This document shows positions 44,201 to 53,892 of a DNA stretch of 64,000 nucleotides, piece after piece (positions within the stretch are counted from its first letter, which is position 1; every line of letters begins with the position of its first letter). Under the pieces are notes generated by a model. It made no database searches. It saw only the letters and a program-made list of their open reading frames with translations, and was not told the DNA's origin. Source of the stretch: Litoreibacter janthinus (GTDB lineage Bacteria > Pseudomonadota > Alphaproteobacteria > Rhodobacterales > Rhodobacteraceae); assembly GCF_900111945.1 (NCBI RefSeq), contig NZ_FOYO01000001.1, forward strand, positions 3,045,751-3,109,750, read 5' to 3'. The position numbers were made by a program, and so were the translations under genes.

Positions 44201-44578
44201 TCATTCAAGGCCACGATCCCGTGAAAGGTCCAAACTGCGGCGATCTTTTTTCGTGGGTCGCCCGCCAACACGGTCAGCGCCCGGCGCTTTAGGCTTTGCT
44301 TGCTGCACGGGCGATTTATCCAGATAGAGCGCCTGTGCCTCTGGCGCGGGGCCGCGACGCAGCCCGCACGCAGCGATTTCCACGACCCTGATCTGGGTGC
44401 CTTGCGGAAAGGTCAAGGTGTCCCCCGGCCCCACTTTGGTGGCGGCCTTATCGACCTTGTTGGCGTTGACCCGCACATGTCCGCCACTCACCTGCTTGGC
44501 CGCCAGCGTGCGGGTTTTGAAGAACCGCGCATGCCAGAGCCATTTGTCGAGGCGAATTTTTGGCGCGTCGTCGGTCAG
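44201..44578 (-). CDS. RNA-binding S4 domain protein (Hsp15-like), probable CTG start
   Basis: The 125-residue product carries an S4 RNA-binding domain: KIRLDKWLWHARFFKTRTLA then AAKQVSGGHVRVNANKVDKAATKVGPGD, matching Hsp15/ribosome-recycling heat-shock proteins, with a basic tail. No ATG, GTG or TTG occurs in frame before the domain; the first is GTG 44491 in the middle of the S4 fold. The expected start falls on CTG 44578, as CTGA overlapping the helicase stop, where ATGA is usual. Hence either CTG initiation, a mutated start or a sequence error. Confidence 0.8.
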   Translation of the reverse strand: MTDDAPKIRLDKWLWHARFFKTRTLAAKQVSGGHVRVNANKVDKAATKVGPGDTLTFPQGTQIRVVEIAACGLRRGPAPEAQALYLDKSPVQQAKPKAPGADRVGGRPTKKDRRSLDLSRDRGLE

Positions 44579-47466
44579 TCTTTTTTCAGCCCCATCAGGG
44601 CCGCCGCGAATGGGTTATCAGGATCAATGGCTTTCTCCTTCTTCGGAGGACGGGCCTGATAATTCTGCGCCTTGTTGTTGTCGCGTGGACCACCTTTGCC
44701 CTTTGGCTTGCCGCGTGGCTTGCCCTTGCCGCGCGCTTCACCTTGCGGGCGACCACCTTCACGTGGCTTGCGCACACCAAAGCCGCCCCAAGTGAAGGTG
44801 TAGAACACTTCCATCTCTGTGGTCTCAACAGCGGCGTCGGCGGCTTGGCCGATAGGTGTTTCTGTCTCGGACACCTCTGGGATCGGATCGGCAACCGGTT
44901 GATCTGCGGGAGTCTCCGCAATCGGCGCAATCCCTTCATCCGCGAGGTCAGGTGTTACGACGTCTGCCGCAGAAGCGGGCGACGCCTCACCCGCGATGGC
45001 GCCAGCGGCGGCATCTTCGGCGACGTCCATAACGGGGGTATCTTTGGCAACGTCCTTAGCGGCCCCGGGGATAACCTCTTGAACCGATTTAACTTTCTGA
45101 CGTTCAGCCCGCTCGGCCTTGTAACCGAGACCGGACATCAGATTGGCAAACTGTTCCAGCGTCATACCGGTGATCGACAGCATATCCGCCTTGGCTTCGA
45201 AGCCGCCACGGCTGTCTTCGGCCCGCAACTGGTCGGCAAGGCGTTCGAGCATGTCGATACGGATCGCGCGGTCGCCCGCCAGACGATACCCCGCTTGGGT
45301 GTAGTAGCCTTCGGGCGCGTCGATAACCGCTGGGACCGTGACCAGACCCGGAGGCGGAGCTTCAGGGAACTCGGCCAGATCTTTTTGCAGCGACCACAGC
45401 ACCAAACGCAAACGCGTGGGGGCAGGCTTCAGCAGCAGAGGCATGAAAATAGTAAACTGGCCGAACCGGATGCCGTGCTTACGCAGGGCTGCACGGGCGT
45501 CTTGGTCCAACGCTTTCACGTCAGACGCCACCGCCTCACGGGTCAGGACGCCCAGAGCTTCGGACATCTGGAACGCAAAGCCTTTCGCCAGACCGCTCAG
45601 CGCTTCGTCCTTAGACATGGCGATCATCGGTTCGAAAGCGGCGGCGATCTTGCGGTCGATAAAGTGTTGCAGGCGGCGCTTCACCTTTTCGGCAGCATCC
45701 GCGCCGGCTTCTTCGTCAACGAAAGCTTCCACCTCGGGTTTAAGCGCATCAGAGCCTTTGACCAGCTTGCCCACCGCCATGTCGCCCCACATCAGGCCAC
45801 CTTGCTCGGTGAAGTCCATTTCTGTATCGGGCGCATTGTAGAATTTGTCTGCACGCAGGTTGAAGTGCGGCGTCAGCGCCGCCAGTGCCGCCTGACGCAG
45901 CATTTTCGCCTCATCCGGACTCGACGTTTGATCCTGCCGGAAGCGGAACCCATCAAGACGGCCGATGATCTCGCCCTCAACCGTCACTTCACCCTTGTCG
46001 TTCACGTCAGCCACGAGGCTCTCCTTCTGCTTCAACCGCCGCAACAACACTGATGTGCGCCGGTCGACAAATCTTTGAGTCAGCGCGCCGTGTAGCGCAT
46101 CTGACAGGCGGTCTTCTACAGCACGGGTTTCCCCGCGCCAATGAGTTTCGTCCTGCACCCACCCTTTGCGCTGAGCCACATACGTCCAGGTGCGGATGTA
46201 CGCCAGACGCTTGGACAGTGTATCGATGTCCCCGTCCGAGCGGTCAATGCGCGCAATCTGGCGAGCCAGATAATCGCGTGGCACCTGACCTTTGTCGTGC
46301 AAGTAGCCGAAGATAACCTCCAGCAGCGCCGAATGTTCCCCTTGGCTGATTCCCCTGAAATCAGGGATACGACAGACATCCCAGAGCAGTTTGACGTCAT
46401 GCGGGGTCGAGACGCGTGCATCCACCTCTACCACATCGCGCAGAGCCTTCAGCGCGACGACGTCATCTGCATCCCGTGCGCGGCTGAGCCAATCGTGACT
46501 TGTGCGCATCTCGAGGCTTTGAAGCAGCCGCCCGATTGATCCGAACTCAAGCCTGTCATTGCGCCACTGCAATTTCTTGATCGGCGTGAACCGCGCGGAG
46601 GTGATGGCCTCGACAACCTCTTCCTCCAAGGGCGGGGCCTCTCCCGTCACCCCGAAAGTGCCGGGTTGCATGAACCGACCGGCCCTGCCCGCGATCTGGG
46701 CCAATTCGTTGGGCTGCAACCGCCGCATGGATCGCCCGTCAAACTTGGTTAGCGCAGAGAACGCCACGTGGCTCACGTCCAGATTCAGCCCCATGCCGAT
46801 CGCATCCGTGGCGACCAGATAGTCCACATCGCCGTTTTGATACATTTCGACCTGCGCGTTTCGTGTGCGCGGCGAAAGTGCGCCCATAACGACTGCACAT
46901 CCGCCCTTTTGGCGGCGGATAAGCTCGGCGATTGCATACACATTCTCAACAGAAAACCCCACAATCGCGCTGCGTGCCTTCAGTCGGCTTATCTTTTTCG
47001 AACCTGTGTAGGTTAATTCCGAAAATCGCTCCCGCCGCAGAAACTGCGCCTTCGGCTCCAGCGCCGCGATGGCGCTTTTCATCGTGTCGGAGCCCATAAA
47101 CAGCGTCTCGTGCAGCCCGCGAGAGCGCAACAAACGATCCGTAAAGACATGGCCCCGCTCTGGGTCTGCGCAAAGCTGGATCTCATCCACCGCCAGAAAA
47201 TCCGCGCCCATCCCTTCGGGCATGGCCTCAACAGTGCAGACCCAATAGGCGGCGCGGTCCGGCACGATCCGTTCTTCGCCAGTGATCAGGGCCACGACGG
47301 ACGGGCCGCGCAACGCGACGATCTTGTCATAAACCTCGCGCGCCAGAAGGCGCAGCGGCAAGCCAATGATGCCAGTCCGATGCGCCAGCATCCGTTCAAT
47401 CGCGTAATGGGTTTTGCCGGTGTTGGTCGGGCCAAGAACCGCAGTGATGCGTGCCTGTTGGCTCAT
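44575..47466 (-). CDS. Suv3-like DExH RNA/DNA helicase with long charged tail
   Basis: The 963-residue ATPase resembles mitochondrial degradosome helicase Suv3: Walker A GPTNTGKT (12-19), DEIQ box (94-97), MGSDTM, then the second RecA domain with VMGALSPRTRNAQVEMYQNGDVDYLVATDAIGMGLNLDV and QIAGRAGR. After the helicase core and a helical middle comes a low-complexity acidic Ala/Asp/Glu/Pro region (about 790-875) and a basic Gly/Lys/Arg tail (KPREGGRPQGEARGKGKPRG), then an Ala-rich end. Probably acts in RNA turnover. First gene of the unit leading to the S4 gene and ferredoxin. Confidence 0.9.
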   Translation of the reverse strand: MSQQARITAVLGPTNTGKTHYAIERMLAHRTGIIGLPLRLLAREVYDKIVALRGPSVVALITGEERIVPDRAAYWVCTVEAMPEGMGADFLAVDEIQLCADPERGHVFTDRLLRSRGLHETLFMGSDTMKSAIAALEPKAQFLRRERFSELTYTGSKKISRLKARSAIVGFSVENVYAIAELIRRQKGGCAVVMGALSPRTRNAQVEMYQNGDVDYLVATDAIGMGLNLDVSHVAFSALTKFDGRSMRRLQPNELAQIAGRAGRFMQPGTFGVTGEAPPLEEEVVEAITSARFTPIKKLQWRNDRLEFGSIGRLLQSLEMRTSHDWLSRARDADDVVALKALRDVVEVDARVSTPHDVKLLWDVCRIPDFRGISQGEHSALLEVIFGYLHDKGQVPRDYLARQIARIDRSDGDIDTLSKRLAYIRTWTYVAQRKGWVQDETHWRGETRAVEDRLSDALHGALTQRFVDRRTSVLLRRLKQKESLVADVNDKGEVTVEGEIIGRLDGFRFRQDQTSSPDEAKMLRQAALAALTPHFNLRADKFYNAPDTEMDFTEQGGLMWGDMAVGKLVKGSDALKPEVEAFVDEEAGADAAEKVKRRLQHFIDRKIAAAFEPMIAMSKDEALSGLAKGFAFQMSEALGVLTREAVASDVKALDQDARAALRKHGIRFGQFTIFMPLLLKPAPTRLRLVLWSLQKDLAEFPEAPPPGLVTVPAVIDAPEGYYTQAGYRLAGDRAIRIDMLERLADQLRAEDSRGGFEAKADMLSITGMTLEQFANLMSGLGYKAERAERQKVKSVQEVIPGAAKDVAKDTPVMDVAEDAAAGAIAGEASPASAADVVTPDLADEGIAPIAETPADQPVADPIPEVSETETPIGQAADAAVETTEMEVFYTFTWGGFGVRKPREGGRPQGEARGKGKPRGKPKGKGGPRDNNKAQNYQARPPKKEKAIDPDNPFAAALMGLKKD

Positions 47467-47515
47467 ATCTGGCCCTTAGTTTTCGGGGGCCAAACTGTGT
47501 TGGCCTGCAGTGTCT

Positions 47516-48076
47516 CTAGACGTCTTGACCGGAGACTTTGCGCTCCAACCGCTCGATGGCCTCTTTTAGGCCTTCGCGGTGGGGATGTATAGCAGCGGCG
47601 GCCTGATAGGCAGCCAATGCGTCCTCTTCCCTCTCAAGTTCCTCAAGTATCCGGCCCAAGCCTTGCAATGCGCCGAAATGGCGAGGGTTCAGGGCCAAGG
47701 CGCGCTGGATGTCCACGATTGACAGGCCGAATTCGTCTGCGTTGAAAAACGCGGTAGCGCGGGCGTTCCAGCCTTCGGCAAAGTCGGGCGCATGGTCGGT
47801 GAGCGCGGTTAGATGGTCAATCGCCTTGGCAAAATCCCCCTGCTCCATCGCTTTCCGCCCGCGACTCAGCAGTAAATCCATCGATGCAGAGCCGGAGCGG
47901 GACCATTCTTTCCAGATCTTCCGCTCGACCCCCTCCCAGTCTTTTATATCCGGTTGGGCCAATTCGGCGTAAAGATCATCGAGTTTCGCTTCATCTGCCA
48001 CGCTTGGCAGCGTAAAAGCTGAAACCGACAGAAATGCCGTAACGAAAATATTGAGGACTGAGCGCGAAACTTTCAT
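47516..48076 (-). CDS. Exported TPR-repeat protein
   Basis: The 186-residue product has a signal peptide (MKVSRSVLNIFVTAFLSVSAFTLPSVA) and about three tetratricopeptide repeats: LLSRGRKAMEQGDFAKAIDHLTALTDHAPDFAEGW, NARATAFFNADEFGLSIVDIQRALALNPRHFGAL and GRILEELEREEDALAAYQAAAAIHP. Likely a periplasmic scaffold. ATG 48076 is preferred over earlier in-frame starts that would precede the signal peptide. Divergent from the SCP2 gene. Confidence 0.82.
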   Translation of the reverse strand: MKVSRSVLNIFVTAFLSVSAFTLPSVADEAKLDDLYAELAQPDIKDWEGVERKIWKEWSRSGSASMDLLLSRGRKAMEQGDFAKAIDHLTALTDHAPDFAEGWNARATAFFNADEFGLSIVDIQRALALNPRHFGALQGLGRILEELEREEDALAAYQAAAAIHPHREGLKEAIERLERKVSGQDV

Positions 48077-48158
48077 AACGCCTTTAACTCTAGCGGGTGA
48101 TTTGCAAAAATCAAAAGGCGCAGGCACCCGCCTCATCACTTTTTCAGGAGACTCTCTT

Positions 48159-48446
48159 ATGAGCGACGTAATCAATCAGGCAGTAGCTGCCCTCGCAGGC
48201 AAAATGGACGGCGGCTTTGATGGCTCCGTGAAATTCGTGATTGAGGGCGAAGGCTCCATCATGGTCGATGGCGACGGCGTGCGCGCTGGCGACGAAGAAG
48301 CAGAGTGCACTATGACCGCAGACGCGGACACCTTTGAGGCCATTCTTGATGGCGACATGAACCCGACCGCTGCGTTCATGTCCGGCAAACTCACCGTCGA
48401 TGGTGACATGGGCACCGCGATGAAACTGGGCTCCGTCCTGTCGTGA
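48159..48446 (+). CDS. SCP2 sterol-carrier-domain protein
   Basis: The 95-residue single-domain protein matches the SCP2 lipid-binding fold: GSVKFVIEGEGSIMVDGDGVRAGDEEAECTMTADADTFEAILDGDMNPTAAFMSGKLTVDGDMGTAMKLG. Small bacterial members bind hydrophobic ligands such as acyl-CoA. ATG 48159 has AGGAG eight bases upstream. The stop overlaps the GTG of the alpha/beta hydrolase gene (GTGA), so the lipid binder and the hydrolase are co-expressed. Confidence 0.88.
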   Translation: MSDVINQAVAALAGKMDGGFDGSVKFVIEGEGSIMVDGDGVRAGDEEAECTMTADADTFEAILDGDMNPTAAFMSGKLTVDGDMGTAMKLGSVLS

Positions 48447-49390
48447 CCCTGACCCCTGCCCCTTTCCATGCCGATGTCGCAAACGGCCCTGATGGTGGCC
48501 GTGCTTATTGGCTGACCACGTCTGATGGCGTTCGCATTCGCATTGGCGTGTGGAGTGGTGGTGACAAAGGCACCGTGCTGCTTTTTCCGGGCCGAACGGA
48601 ATATATCGAGAAATACGGTGCTGCCGCGAAAGGCTTCATGGATCGTGGCTTCTCTGCCGTTGCAGTTGACTGGCGTGGCCAAGGGTTGGCGGATCGCGCA
48701 TTGCCCAACCGGCTCATCGGTCATGTGAGCGACTTTCAGGAATACCAAAAGGATATTGCCGCTGTAATGGCGGCCTTGCCCGAATTGGACCTGCCAAGCC
48801 CCATGGGCTTGCTGGGGCATTCCATGGGCGGGTGCATTGGGTTGCGCGCCCTTATGGAAGGGCTACCCGTAGATGGTGCTGTTTTCACCGGCCCAATGTG
48901 GGGAATCGCACTTGATCCGCTCCGCCGCGGCGCGGGCTGGGCGTTATCGACCCTCACCCGTCAAACCAAATTCGAAAATCTGTTGGCCCCTGGCACATCA
49001 GAGGTGTCCTACGTTCTGGCGCAGCCGTTCGAAGACAACATGCTGACCCGCGATATGGCGATGTATGAGGGGATGCGCCAGCAATTGGTTGCCTACCCTG
49101 ATCTGGCCTTGGGCGGCCCGTCCTTTGCGTGGCTCAACGAAGCGCTGAAGGAATGCCGCGCCTTATCGCTGAGCCCGACCCCGAATGTTCCGACGATTAC
49201 CTTCCTTGGCACGAACGAGCGTATCGTCGACACCAAGGCGATCCACGACCGCATGGCGCGCTGGCACAATGGCGAGTTGCGGATGGTTGAGGGCGCGGAG
49301 CATGAGGTGGTCATGGACACGCCGGATGTGCAGGCCGAGGTTTATGATGCAGCAGTCGAGCTGTTCATGGGCGCGCTAGCGGACGCCTAG
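48443..49390 (+). CDS. Alpha/beta hydrolase, lysophospholipase (PldB)-like
   Basis: The 315-residue serine hydrolase has [43 protein letters not shown], the nucleophile elbow GHSMGG (about residue 128), late [20 protein letters not shown] for the acid and [11 protein letters not shown] for the histidine. The layout matches the Hydrolase_4/monoacylglycerol lipase-lysophospholipase group. Coupled to the SCP2 protein, which suggests a lipid substrate. Its stop shares CTAG with the convergent lolD gene. Confidence 0.88.
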   Translation: MTLTPAPFHADVANGPDGGRAYWLTTSDGVRIRIGVWSGGDKGTVLLFPGRTEYIEKYGAAAKGFMDRGFSAVAVDWRGQGLADRALPNRLIGHVSDFQEYQKDIAAVMAALPELDLPSPMGLLGHSMGGCIGLRALMEGLPVDGAVFTGPMWGIALDPLRRGAGWALSTLTRQTKFENLLAPGTSEVSYVLAQPFEDNMLTRDMAMYEGMRQQLVAYPDLALGGPSFAWLNEALKECRALSLSPTPNVPTITFLGTNERIVDTKAIHDRMARWHNGELRMVEGAEHEVVMDTPDVQAEVYDAAVELFMGALADA

Positions 49391-50070
49391 GCGTCCACCA
49401 GAACCCCGTTTTCCAAACGCACAACGCGGTCCATACGACCCGCGAGGCCTAGGTTATGCGTGGCAATCAGCGCGGCGAGCCCCGTGCTCCGCGCCAGCGT
49501 CATCAACGCGTCAAACACTTGATCGGACGTGCCCGGATCAAGGTTGCCCGTCGGTTCGTCCGCCAGAAGCAACCCCGGCTTGTTTGCCAACGCGCGGCAA
49601 AAGGCGACGCGCTGCTGCTCACCGCCCGATAGCTCGCCCGGACGGTGGGAGGCACGTTGTGCAACACCGACCTTCCCTAACAAATCAAGCGCATGAGCTT
49701 CGGCTTCGTGCTTGGAGAGGCCCGCAGCCAGTTGCGGTAGCACGATGTTTTCCAGCGCTGTGAATTCCGGCAGCAAGTGGTGAAACTGATAAATGAACCC
49801 GATTTTGGAGCGCCGCGCGGCGGTGCGCGCACGATCACTTTTACCGCTGAGGTCATCACCAGCAATCACCACATTGCCGGCATCGGGCGTGTCCAGAAGT
49901 CCTGCAATATGCAGTAGCGTCGATTTCCCCGCGCCGGATGGTGCGACCATGGCCACGACCTCCCCTGGGGCGAGTTCCAGATGGACACCGCGCAGGACGG
50001 CAATCTCGTTTGGCTTGCCTGAATTATAGACCTTCTCGACCCCGTCGAGCAGCAATGCAGCGTTACTCAT
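49387..50070 (-). CDS. lolD: Lipoprotein-releasing ABC ATPase LolD
   Basis: The 227-residue ATPase extracts outer-membrane lipoproteins from the inner membrane with the LolC/E permease. Walker [10 protein letters not shown], signature [10 protein letters not shown], Walker [13 protein letters not shown] and the switch HNLGLA are complete. It overlaps the permease gene by 8 bp. Layout fits the MacB/LolD branch, and the adjacent permease identifies it as LolD. Confidence 0.94.
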   Translation of the reverse strand: MSNAALLLDGVEKVYNSGKPNEIAVLRGVHLELAPGEVVAMVAPSGAGKSTLLHIAGLLDTPDAGNVVIAGDDLSGKSDRARTAARRSKIGFIYQFHHLLPEFTALENIVLPQLAAGLSKHEAEAHALDLLGKVGVAQRASHRPGELSGGEQQRVAFCRALANKPGLLLADEPTGNLDPGTSDQVFDALMTLARSTGLAALIATHNLGLAGRMDRVVRLENGVLVDA

Positions 50071-51406
50071 AGCGCAAGGCCTCCACAGGGTTCATGCGGG
50101 CGGCACGGCGGGCCGGAAAGATGGTGACAACAAAGCTGAGGAACAGCGACAGTGATATAGCGGACAACACGTCGCCCCACTCAAGCCGCGCGGGCAGCTT
50201 GGAGATTAACCGGATTGACGGATCCCATACACCGCCCCCAGCAACCCAGTTCACGATCCCGAAAATCTGGTCGATATAGATGGCAAAGAGGCACCCAAGG
50301 ATCATCCCGAGGATCGTTCCGATCACCCCGATTGACGCCCCGCAGATGAAGAACACCCGAAGCACAGAGCCTTCAGACAAGCCCATCGTACGCAGAATGC
50401 CAATGTCGCGCCCCTTGTTTTTCACCAGCATAATCAGACCGGATACGATGTTCATCGAGGCGATAAGAACCAGCACGGACAGGATCAGGAACATTACGTT
50501 GTCTTCCATTTCCAGCGCCTGCAAAAACGCACCGGAGCTGTCACGCCATGTCCAGAGCAGCGCTCCGTCGCCAGCCGCCATCAGCAAATCCCGCTCATGT
50601 TTGCTGACGTTCTCCGGATCATCAAGGATCACCTCAATCTCGTCGGCAACGCCTTCGCGGTTGAAATATTCCTGCGCCTTGTCAAACGGCATGTAGACCC
50701 GCGTGCGGTCAATGTCGTAGCGGCCCACTTGGAAAATATAGACGACCTCGAACGCCACGATGCGCGGCGACGTGCCAAACGCAGTCTTTGTTCCGTTGGG
50801 TGAGATCAGTTTGACCTTGTCGCCAACGGACACGCCCAAGCTGCGGGCAACGCCCCAACCTATGGCGATTGTCATGCCATTGTTTGCCACGTTGAACTGC
50901 GCCAAATCGCCCAACTTCTGTTCCGGCTGAACCACGCGGCGCACACCGGCCAAATCTGCGGCACGGATGCCATAGACCTCAGCCGCTGCATTCCCCGAGG
51001 TAGCCGCCGCCATAACCTGCCCCTTCACCAAAGGTGCGGCACGCACCACGCCATTCGCTTCAGCCATTTTGGCGGTCAGACCGTCATAGTCCTGAATGAC
51101 CTGCGCATAGGTTCCATTCTCGCTGGTCTGGCCAGAGGAATAGACCGTGACATGCGCGTTGGCCCCCAAAATGGTATCGACGAACTCATACCGAAAGCCA
51201 GAACGCACGGCCAAGGTGATGATCAGCGCGGCCACTGCCAGAGTAATGCCGATCAGGCTGATCCATGTCATCACCGACACGCCACCCTCGGCGCGTTTGG
51301 CGCGCAAGTAACGCCATGCGATCATCCATTCAAACCCCGCAAACGGAGGGGTGGTGGTGGGGCTGTTGCTGCTCAACTGCGCTCTCCAGCTTAGGTTTTG
51401 CGTCAC
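50063..51406 (-). CDS. lolC: Lipoprotein-releasing ABC permease LolC/LolE
   Basis: The 447-residue permease has four membrane helices (one N-terminal, [28 protein letters not shown], and three C-terminal) enclosing a large periplasmic domain (about 75-300). Characteristic segments are [44 protein letters not shown] and [18 protein letters not shown]. The start is uncertain: GTG 51406 gives the whole frame, TTG 51376 is an alternative. Only one permease gene is present here, so it may act as a homodimer or with a distant partner. Confidence 0.93.
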   Translation of the reverse strand: MTQNLSWRAQLSSNSPTTTPPFAGFEWMIAWRYLRAKRAEGGVSVMTWISLIGITLAVAALIITLAVRSGFRYEFVDTILGANAHVTVYSSGQTSENGTYAQVIQDYDGLTAKMAEANGVVRAAPLVKGQVMAAATSGNAAAEVYGIRAADLAGVRRVVQPEQKLGDLAQFNVANNGMTIAIGWGVARSLGVSVGDKVKLISPNGTKTAFGTSPRIVAFEVVYIFQVGRYDIDRTRVYMPFDKAQEYFNREGVADEIEVILDDPENVSKHERDLLMAAGDGALLWTWRDSSGAFLQALEMEDNVMFLILSVLVLIASMNIVSGLIMLVKNKGRDIGILRTMGLSEGSVLRVFFICGASIGVIGTILGMILGCLFAIYIDQIFGIVNWVAGGGVWDPSIRLISKLPARLEWGDVLSAISLSLFLSFVVTIFPARRAARMNPVEALRYE

Positions 51407-51717
51407 GTTTGCGCTGATCCCAAGTGCGGGTCAAGCCTCTGGCGGCGACATGTTGCCGAAGATCCAGCTTAGCCCAGAAGGCTGGCAAGATTGGTGCCGT
51501 AAGGTCATTTCGCCTGCAATCGTCGTCAAATTTGGGGATTTTCACCGTGGATTGGCAGGATTTGCCGTAGCGTTTCAATAAATTCGACTACACTCTTTAG
51601 TGAGAGATCAAAGAAAATCACGCCCGCCATCATGCGCTTAGGCCTTCAAACTTGAAGTCATCGATCTCTCGCCAACGCGCAAACCATAAACGGGCGGTCG
51701 CAACGGGAGACAGTAGA
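51407..51717. other. 311-bp gap between lolC and the stress-protein gene
   Basis: Divergent region with no gene I can support. A weak promoter candidate for the stress-protein gene is TTGGCA (51552-51557) with TCAATA 17 bp later (51575-51580). Open frames here are short and lack family features. Confidence 0.35.
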
Positions 51718-52155
51718 ATGTCAACTAAATTGGTAATTGGCCTAGATGGTCACAGCTCGGGGGAGCGCGCGCTTGAGTTCGCAAAAACCCTAGCAGGCCA
51801 AATTGGCGCCTGCGAAATGCTTGTGGTCTATGTTATTGAATGGTCGCCCTATTCCTTCCAAACCGCTGAAGAAAACGCGCAACGTCACAAGCGGCGCGAA
51901 GAAGAGATTTCCACTGCTCAAGAGCGCGTGGTGACGCCCGCAGTCAAATCACTGACAGACAGCGGCCTGACAGCCACTGGCCGCGTGCGGCACGGCAATG
52001 TCGCCGACACTTTGAACGACATCGCCAAGGAAACTGGTGCCACGCAGATCATTGTCGGGCGTTCTACGGAATCCGGCTTGTCAAAACGGATCTTTGGCAG
52101 CTCAACCGCAAATCTCGTGATGGAGGCAAGTGTGCCCGTCACGGTCGTCAATTAA
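51718..52155 (+). CDS. Universal stress protein (UspA family)
   Basis: The 145-residue single-domain protein starts MSTKLVIGLDGHSSGERALEFAKTLA and carries the ATP-type loop IIVGRSTESGLSKRIFGSSTANLVMEASVPVTVV, the G-x2-G-x9-G-S pattern of ATP-binding family members in slightly altered form. ATG 51718 is taken as start; the frame is open upstream without a signal. It precedes an alanine/glycine symporter by 10 bp and is co-transcribed with it, a common pairing of Usp proteins with transporters. Confidence 0.87.
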   Translation: MSTKLVIGLDGHSSGERALEFAKTLAGQIGACEMLVVYVIEWSPYSFQTAEENAQRHKRREEEISTAQERVVTPAVKSLTDSGLTATGRVRHGNVADTLNDIAKETGATQIIVGRSTESGLSKRIFGSSTANLVMEASVPVTVVN

Positions 52156-52165
52156 GGAGGCTGAC

Positions 52166-53719
52166 ATGACACGTTTCAACCAAGTCGCAGCCTCTGCTGC
52201 TGCGCTGGCGGCCACCGCCGGCCCGGCACTGGCACAAGAGGCAGCCAGCCTCGACGCTCGCGTGAACGCAGCCTTTGCAGCCGCAACGGGCCCGTTCGTG
52301 AGCTTCATCTTCGCGCCCCTTCCGGGCACGGCGTTTCCTTGGATCGTGATGTGGCTGGTAGTCGCTGCCACGATCTTCACCATCTATTTCGGATTTGTTC
52401 AGTTCCGCTTTTTCAGCCACGCCATTGGTTTGGTAAAGGGTGATTACTCCGATCCGAATGATGCGGGCGAAGTCAGCCACTTCCAAGCGCTGGCAACCGC
52501 GCTTTCTGGCACAGTGGGCCTTGGGAACATCGCCGGTGTGGCCGTCGCCGTCGGCATCGGTGGTCCCGGGGCGACGTTCTGGATGATCCTCGCGGGTCTT
52601 CTGGGCATGGCCTCGAAGTTCACTGAGTGTACGTTGGGTGTGAAATATCGGAACGAATATCCAGACGGCACCGTGTCCGGTGGCCCGATGTATTACATCT
52701 CCAAAGGCTTTACCGAGCTGGGACTTCCGGGCGGTAAGATTCTGGCCATCCTGTTTTCGGTCTTCTGTATCCTTGGCGCATTGGGCGGCGGGAACATGTT
52801 CCAAGCCAACCAAGCACATGCCCAAATCTCGGGCATTGTCGGCGACTACCCCGGCTGGATCACGGGCATCATATTTGCCGCGGTTGTCTTCGTGGTGATC
52901 GTGGGTGGTGTTAAATCCATCGCCGCTGTGACCGAGAAAGTGGTTCCCTTCATGGGCATCCTTTATGTCGGCGCTGCGTTGATCATCTTGCTGGTCAACT
53001 ATGACAAAATCGGCTGGGCCTTTGGCCAGATCTTCGCTGGGGCTTTCACCGGCTTGGGTGTCGCAGGCGGTATGGTCGGCGCGCTGATCCAAGGTTTCAA
53101 ACGGGCCGCCTTCTCGAACGAGGCGGGCGTGGGTTCCGCGGCGATTGCGCACTCGGCGGTGAAAACCAAAGAGCCAATCACCGAAGGGTTTGTTTCCTTG
53201 CTGGAGCCGCTGATCGATACAGTTGTGATCTGCACTATGACAGCACTTGTCATCGTGATCTCGCAGCAACTGATCATTGATCCTGCGACGGGCAACTACA
53301 TGCTCAACGAAGCAGGCTCTGCGATTGCCACTGTCGACGGCAACTCGGGCGTCGCGTTGACCTCGGCCGCGTTTGCGTCGGGCATCAGCTGGTTCCCCTA
53401 TGTGCTGGCGATTGCGGTGGTCTTGTTTGCCTTCTCGACCATGATCTCTTGGAGCTATTATGGCCTGAAGGCTTGGACCTACCTGTTTGGTGAAGGCAAA
53501 ACGACCGAGCTGGTTTTCAAGCTGATCTTCTGCGTGTTCATCGTAATCGGCGCGGCCGCAAGCCTTGGGCCAGTGATCGACTTCTCCGACGCGGCGATCT
53601 TCGCCATGGCGGTGGTCAACATCTTCTGCCTCTACTTCCTGATGAAGTTGGTGCGTACGGAGTTGAACTCCTACGCCTCACGCCTCAAATCTGGCGAAAT
53701 CAAGAAATACGAGCACTAG
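52166..53719 (+). CDS. Alanine/glycine:cation symporter (AGCS family)
   Basis: The 517-residue sodium-coupled amino-acid importer has an N-terminal signal-like stretch (MTRFNQVAASAAALAATAGPALAQ) before about eleven helices. AGCS signatures are GEVSHFQALATALSGTVGLGNIAGVAVAVGIGGPGATFWMI, GVKYRNEYPDGTVSGGPMYY and AAFSNEAGVGSAAIAHSAVKTKEPITEG. ATG 52166 has AAGGAGG upstream. A putative cleavable signal peptide is not normal for the family and may only be the first segment. Followed by a strong terminator. Confidence 0.93.
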   Translation: MTRFNQVAASAAALAATAGPALAQEAASLDARVNAAFAAATGPFVSFIFAPLPGTAFPWIVMWLVVAATIFTIYFGFVQFRFFSHAIGLVKGDYSDPNDAGEVSHFQALATALSGTVGLGNIAGVAVAVGIGGPGATFWMILAGLLGMASKFTECTLGVKYRNEYPDGTVSGGPMYYISKGFTELGLPGGKILAILFSVFCILGALGGGNMFQANQAHAQISGIVGDYPGWITGIIFAAVVFVVIVGGVKSIAAVTEKVVPFMGILYVGAALIILLVNYDKIGWAFGQIFAGAFTGLGVAGGMVGALIQGFKRAAFSNEAGVGSAAIAHSAVKTKEPITEGFVSLLEPLIDTVVICTMTALVIVISQQLIIDPATGNYMLNEAGSAIATVDGNSGVALTSAAFASGISWFPYVLAIAVVLFAFSTMISWSYYGLKAWTYLFGEGKTTELVFKLIFCVFIVIGAAASLGPVIDFSDAAIFAMAVVNIFCLYFLMKLVRTELNSYASRLKSGEIKKYEH

Positions 53720-53743
53720 GTTCAAAGCGACATGACATTTATC

Positions 53744-53767
53744 GGGGCGCCTTCGGGCGCCCCTTTT
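53744..53767 (+). terminator. UUCG-tetraloop terminator after the AGCS gene
   Basis: GGGGCGCC (53744-53751), TTCG, GGCGCCCC (53756-53763), then TTTT (53764-53767): a C(UUCG)G-capped 8-bp GC stem with a T-run, a very stable intrinsic terminator. Confidence 0.93.
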
Positions 53768-53892
53768 GTTTACGATATCGTCAAATCGATAGGGAAAGTC
53801 GCTGCTTTTTCCGACAGCCAAGCGTGTCGCTTTTAGGCCAGATCGCCTTCAGAAAATGTTCCTAGATCGGTGAAAGAAGCAGCGAGGTTAAT

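Noticed and set aside
44560..46053. 497-codon open frame antisense to the helicase tail
   Set aside because: Sense strand codes for the disordered tail and helicase C-terminus; no motif in the antisense product.
51351..51581. 76-codon open frame over the lolC start
   Set aside because: Runs antisense through the lolC N-terminus, with no recognisable product; coding support is insufficient.
52148..53269. 373-codon open frame antisense to the AGCS symporter
   Set aside because: Asp/His/Arg-rich shadow; the sense gene is unambiguous.
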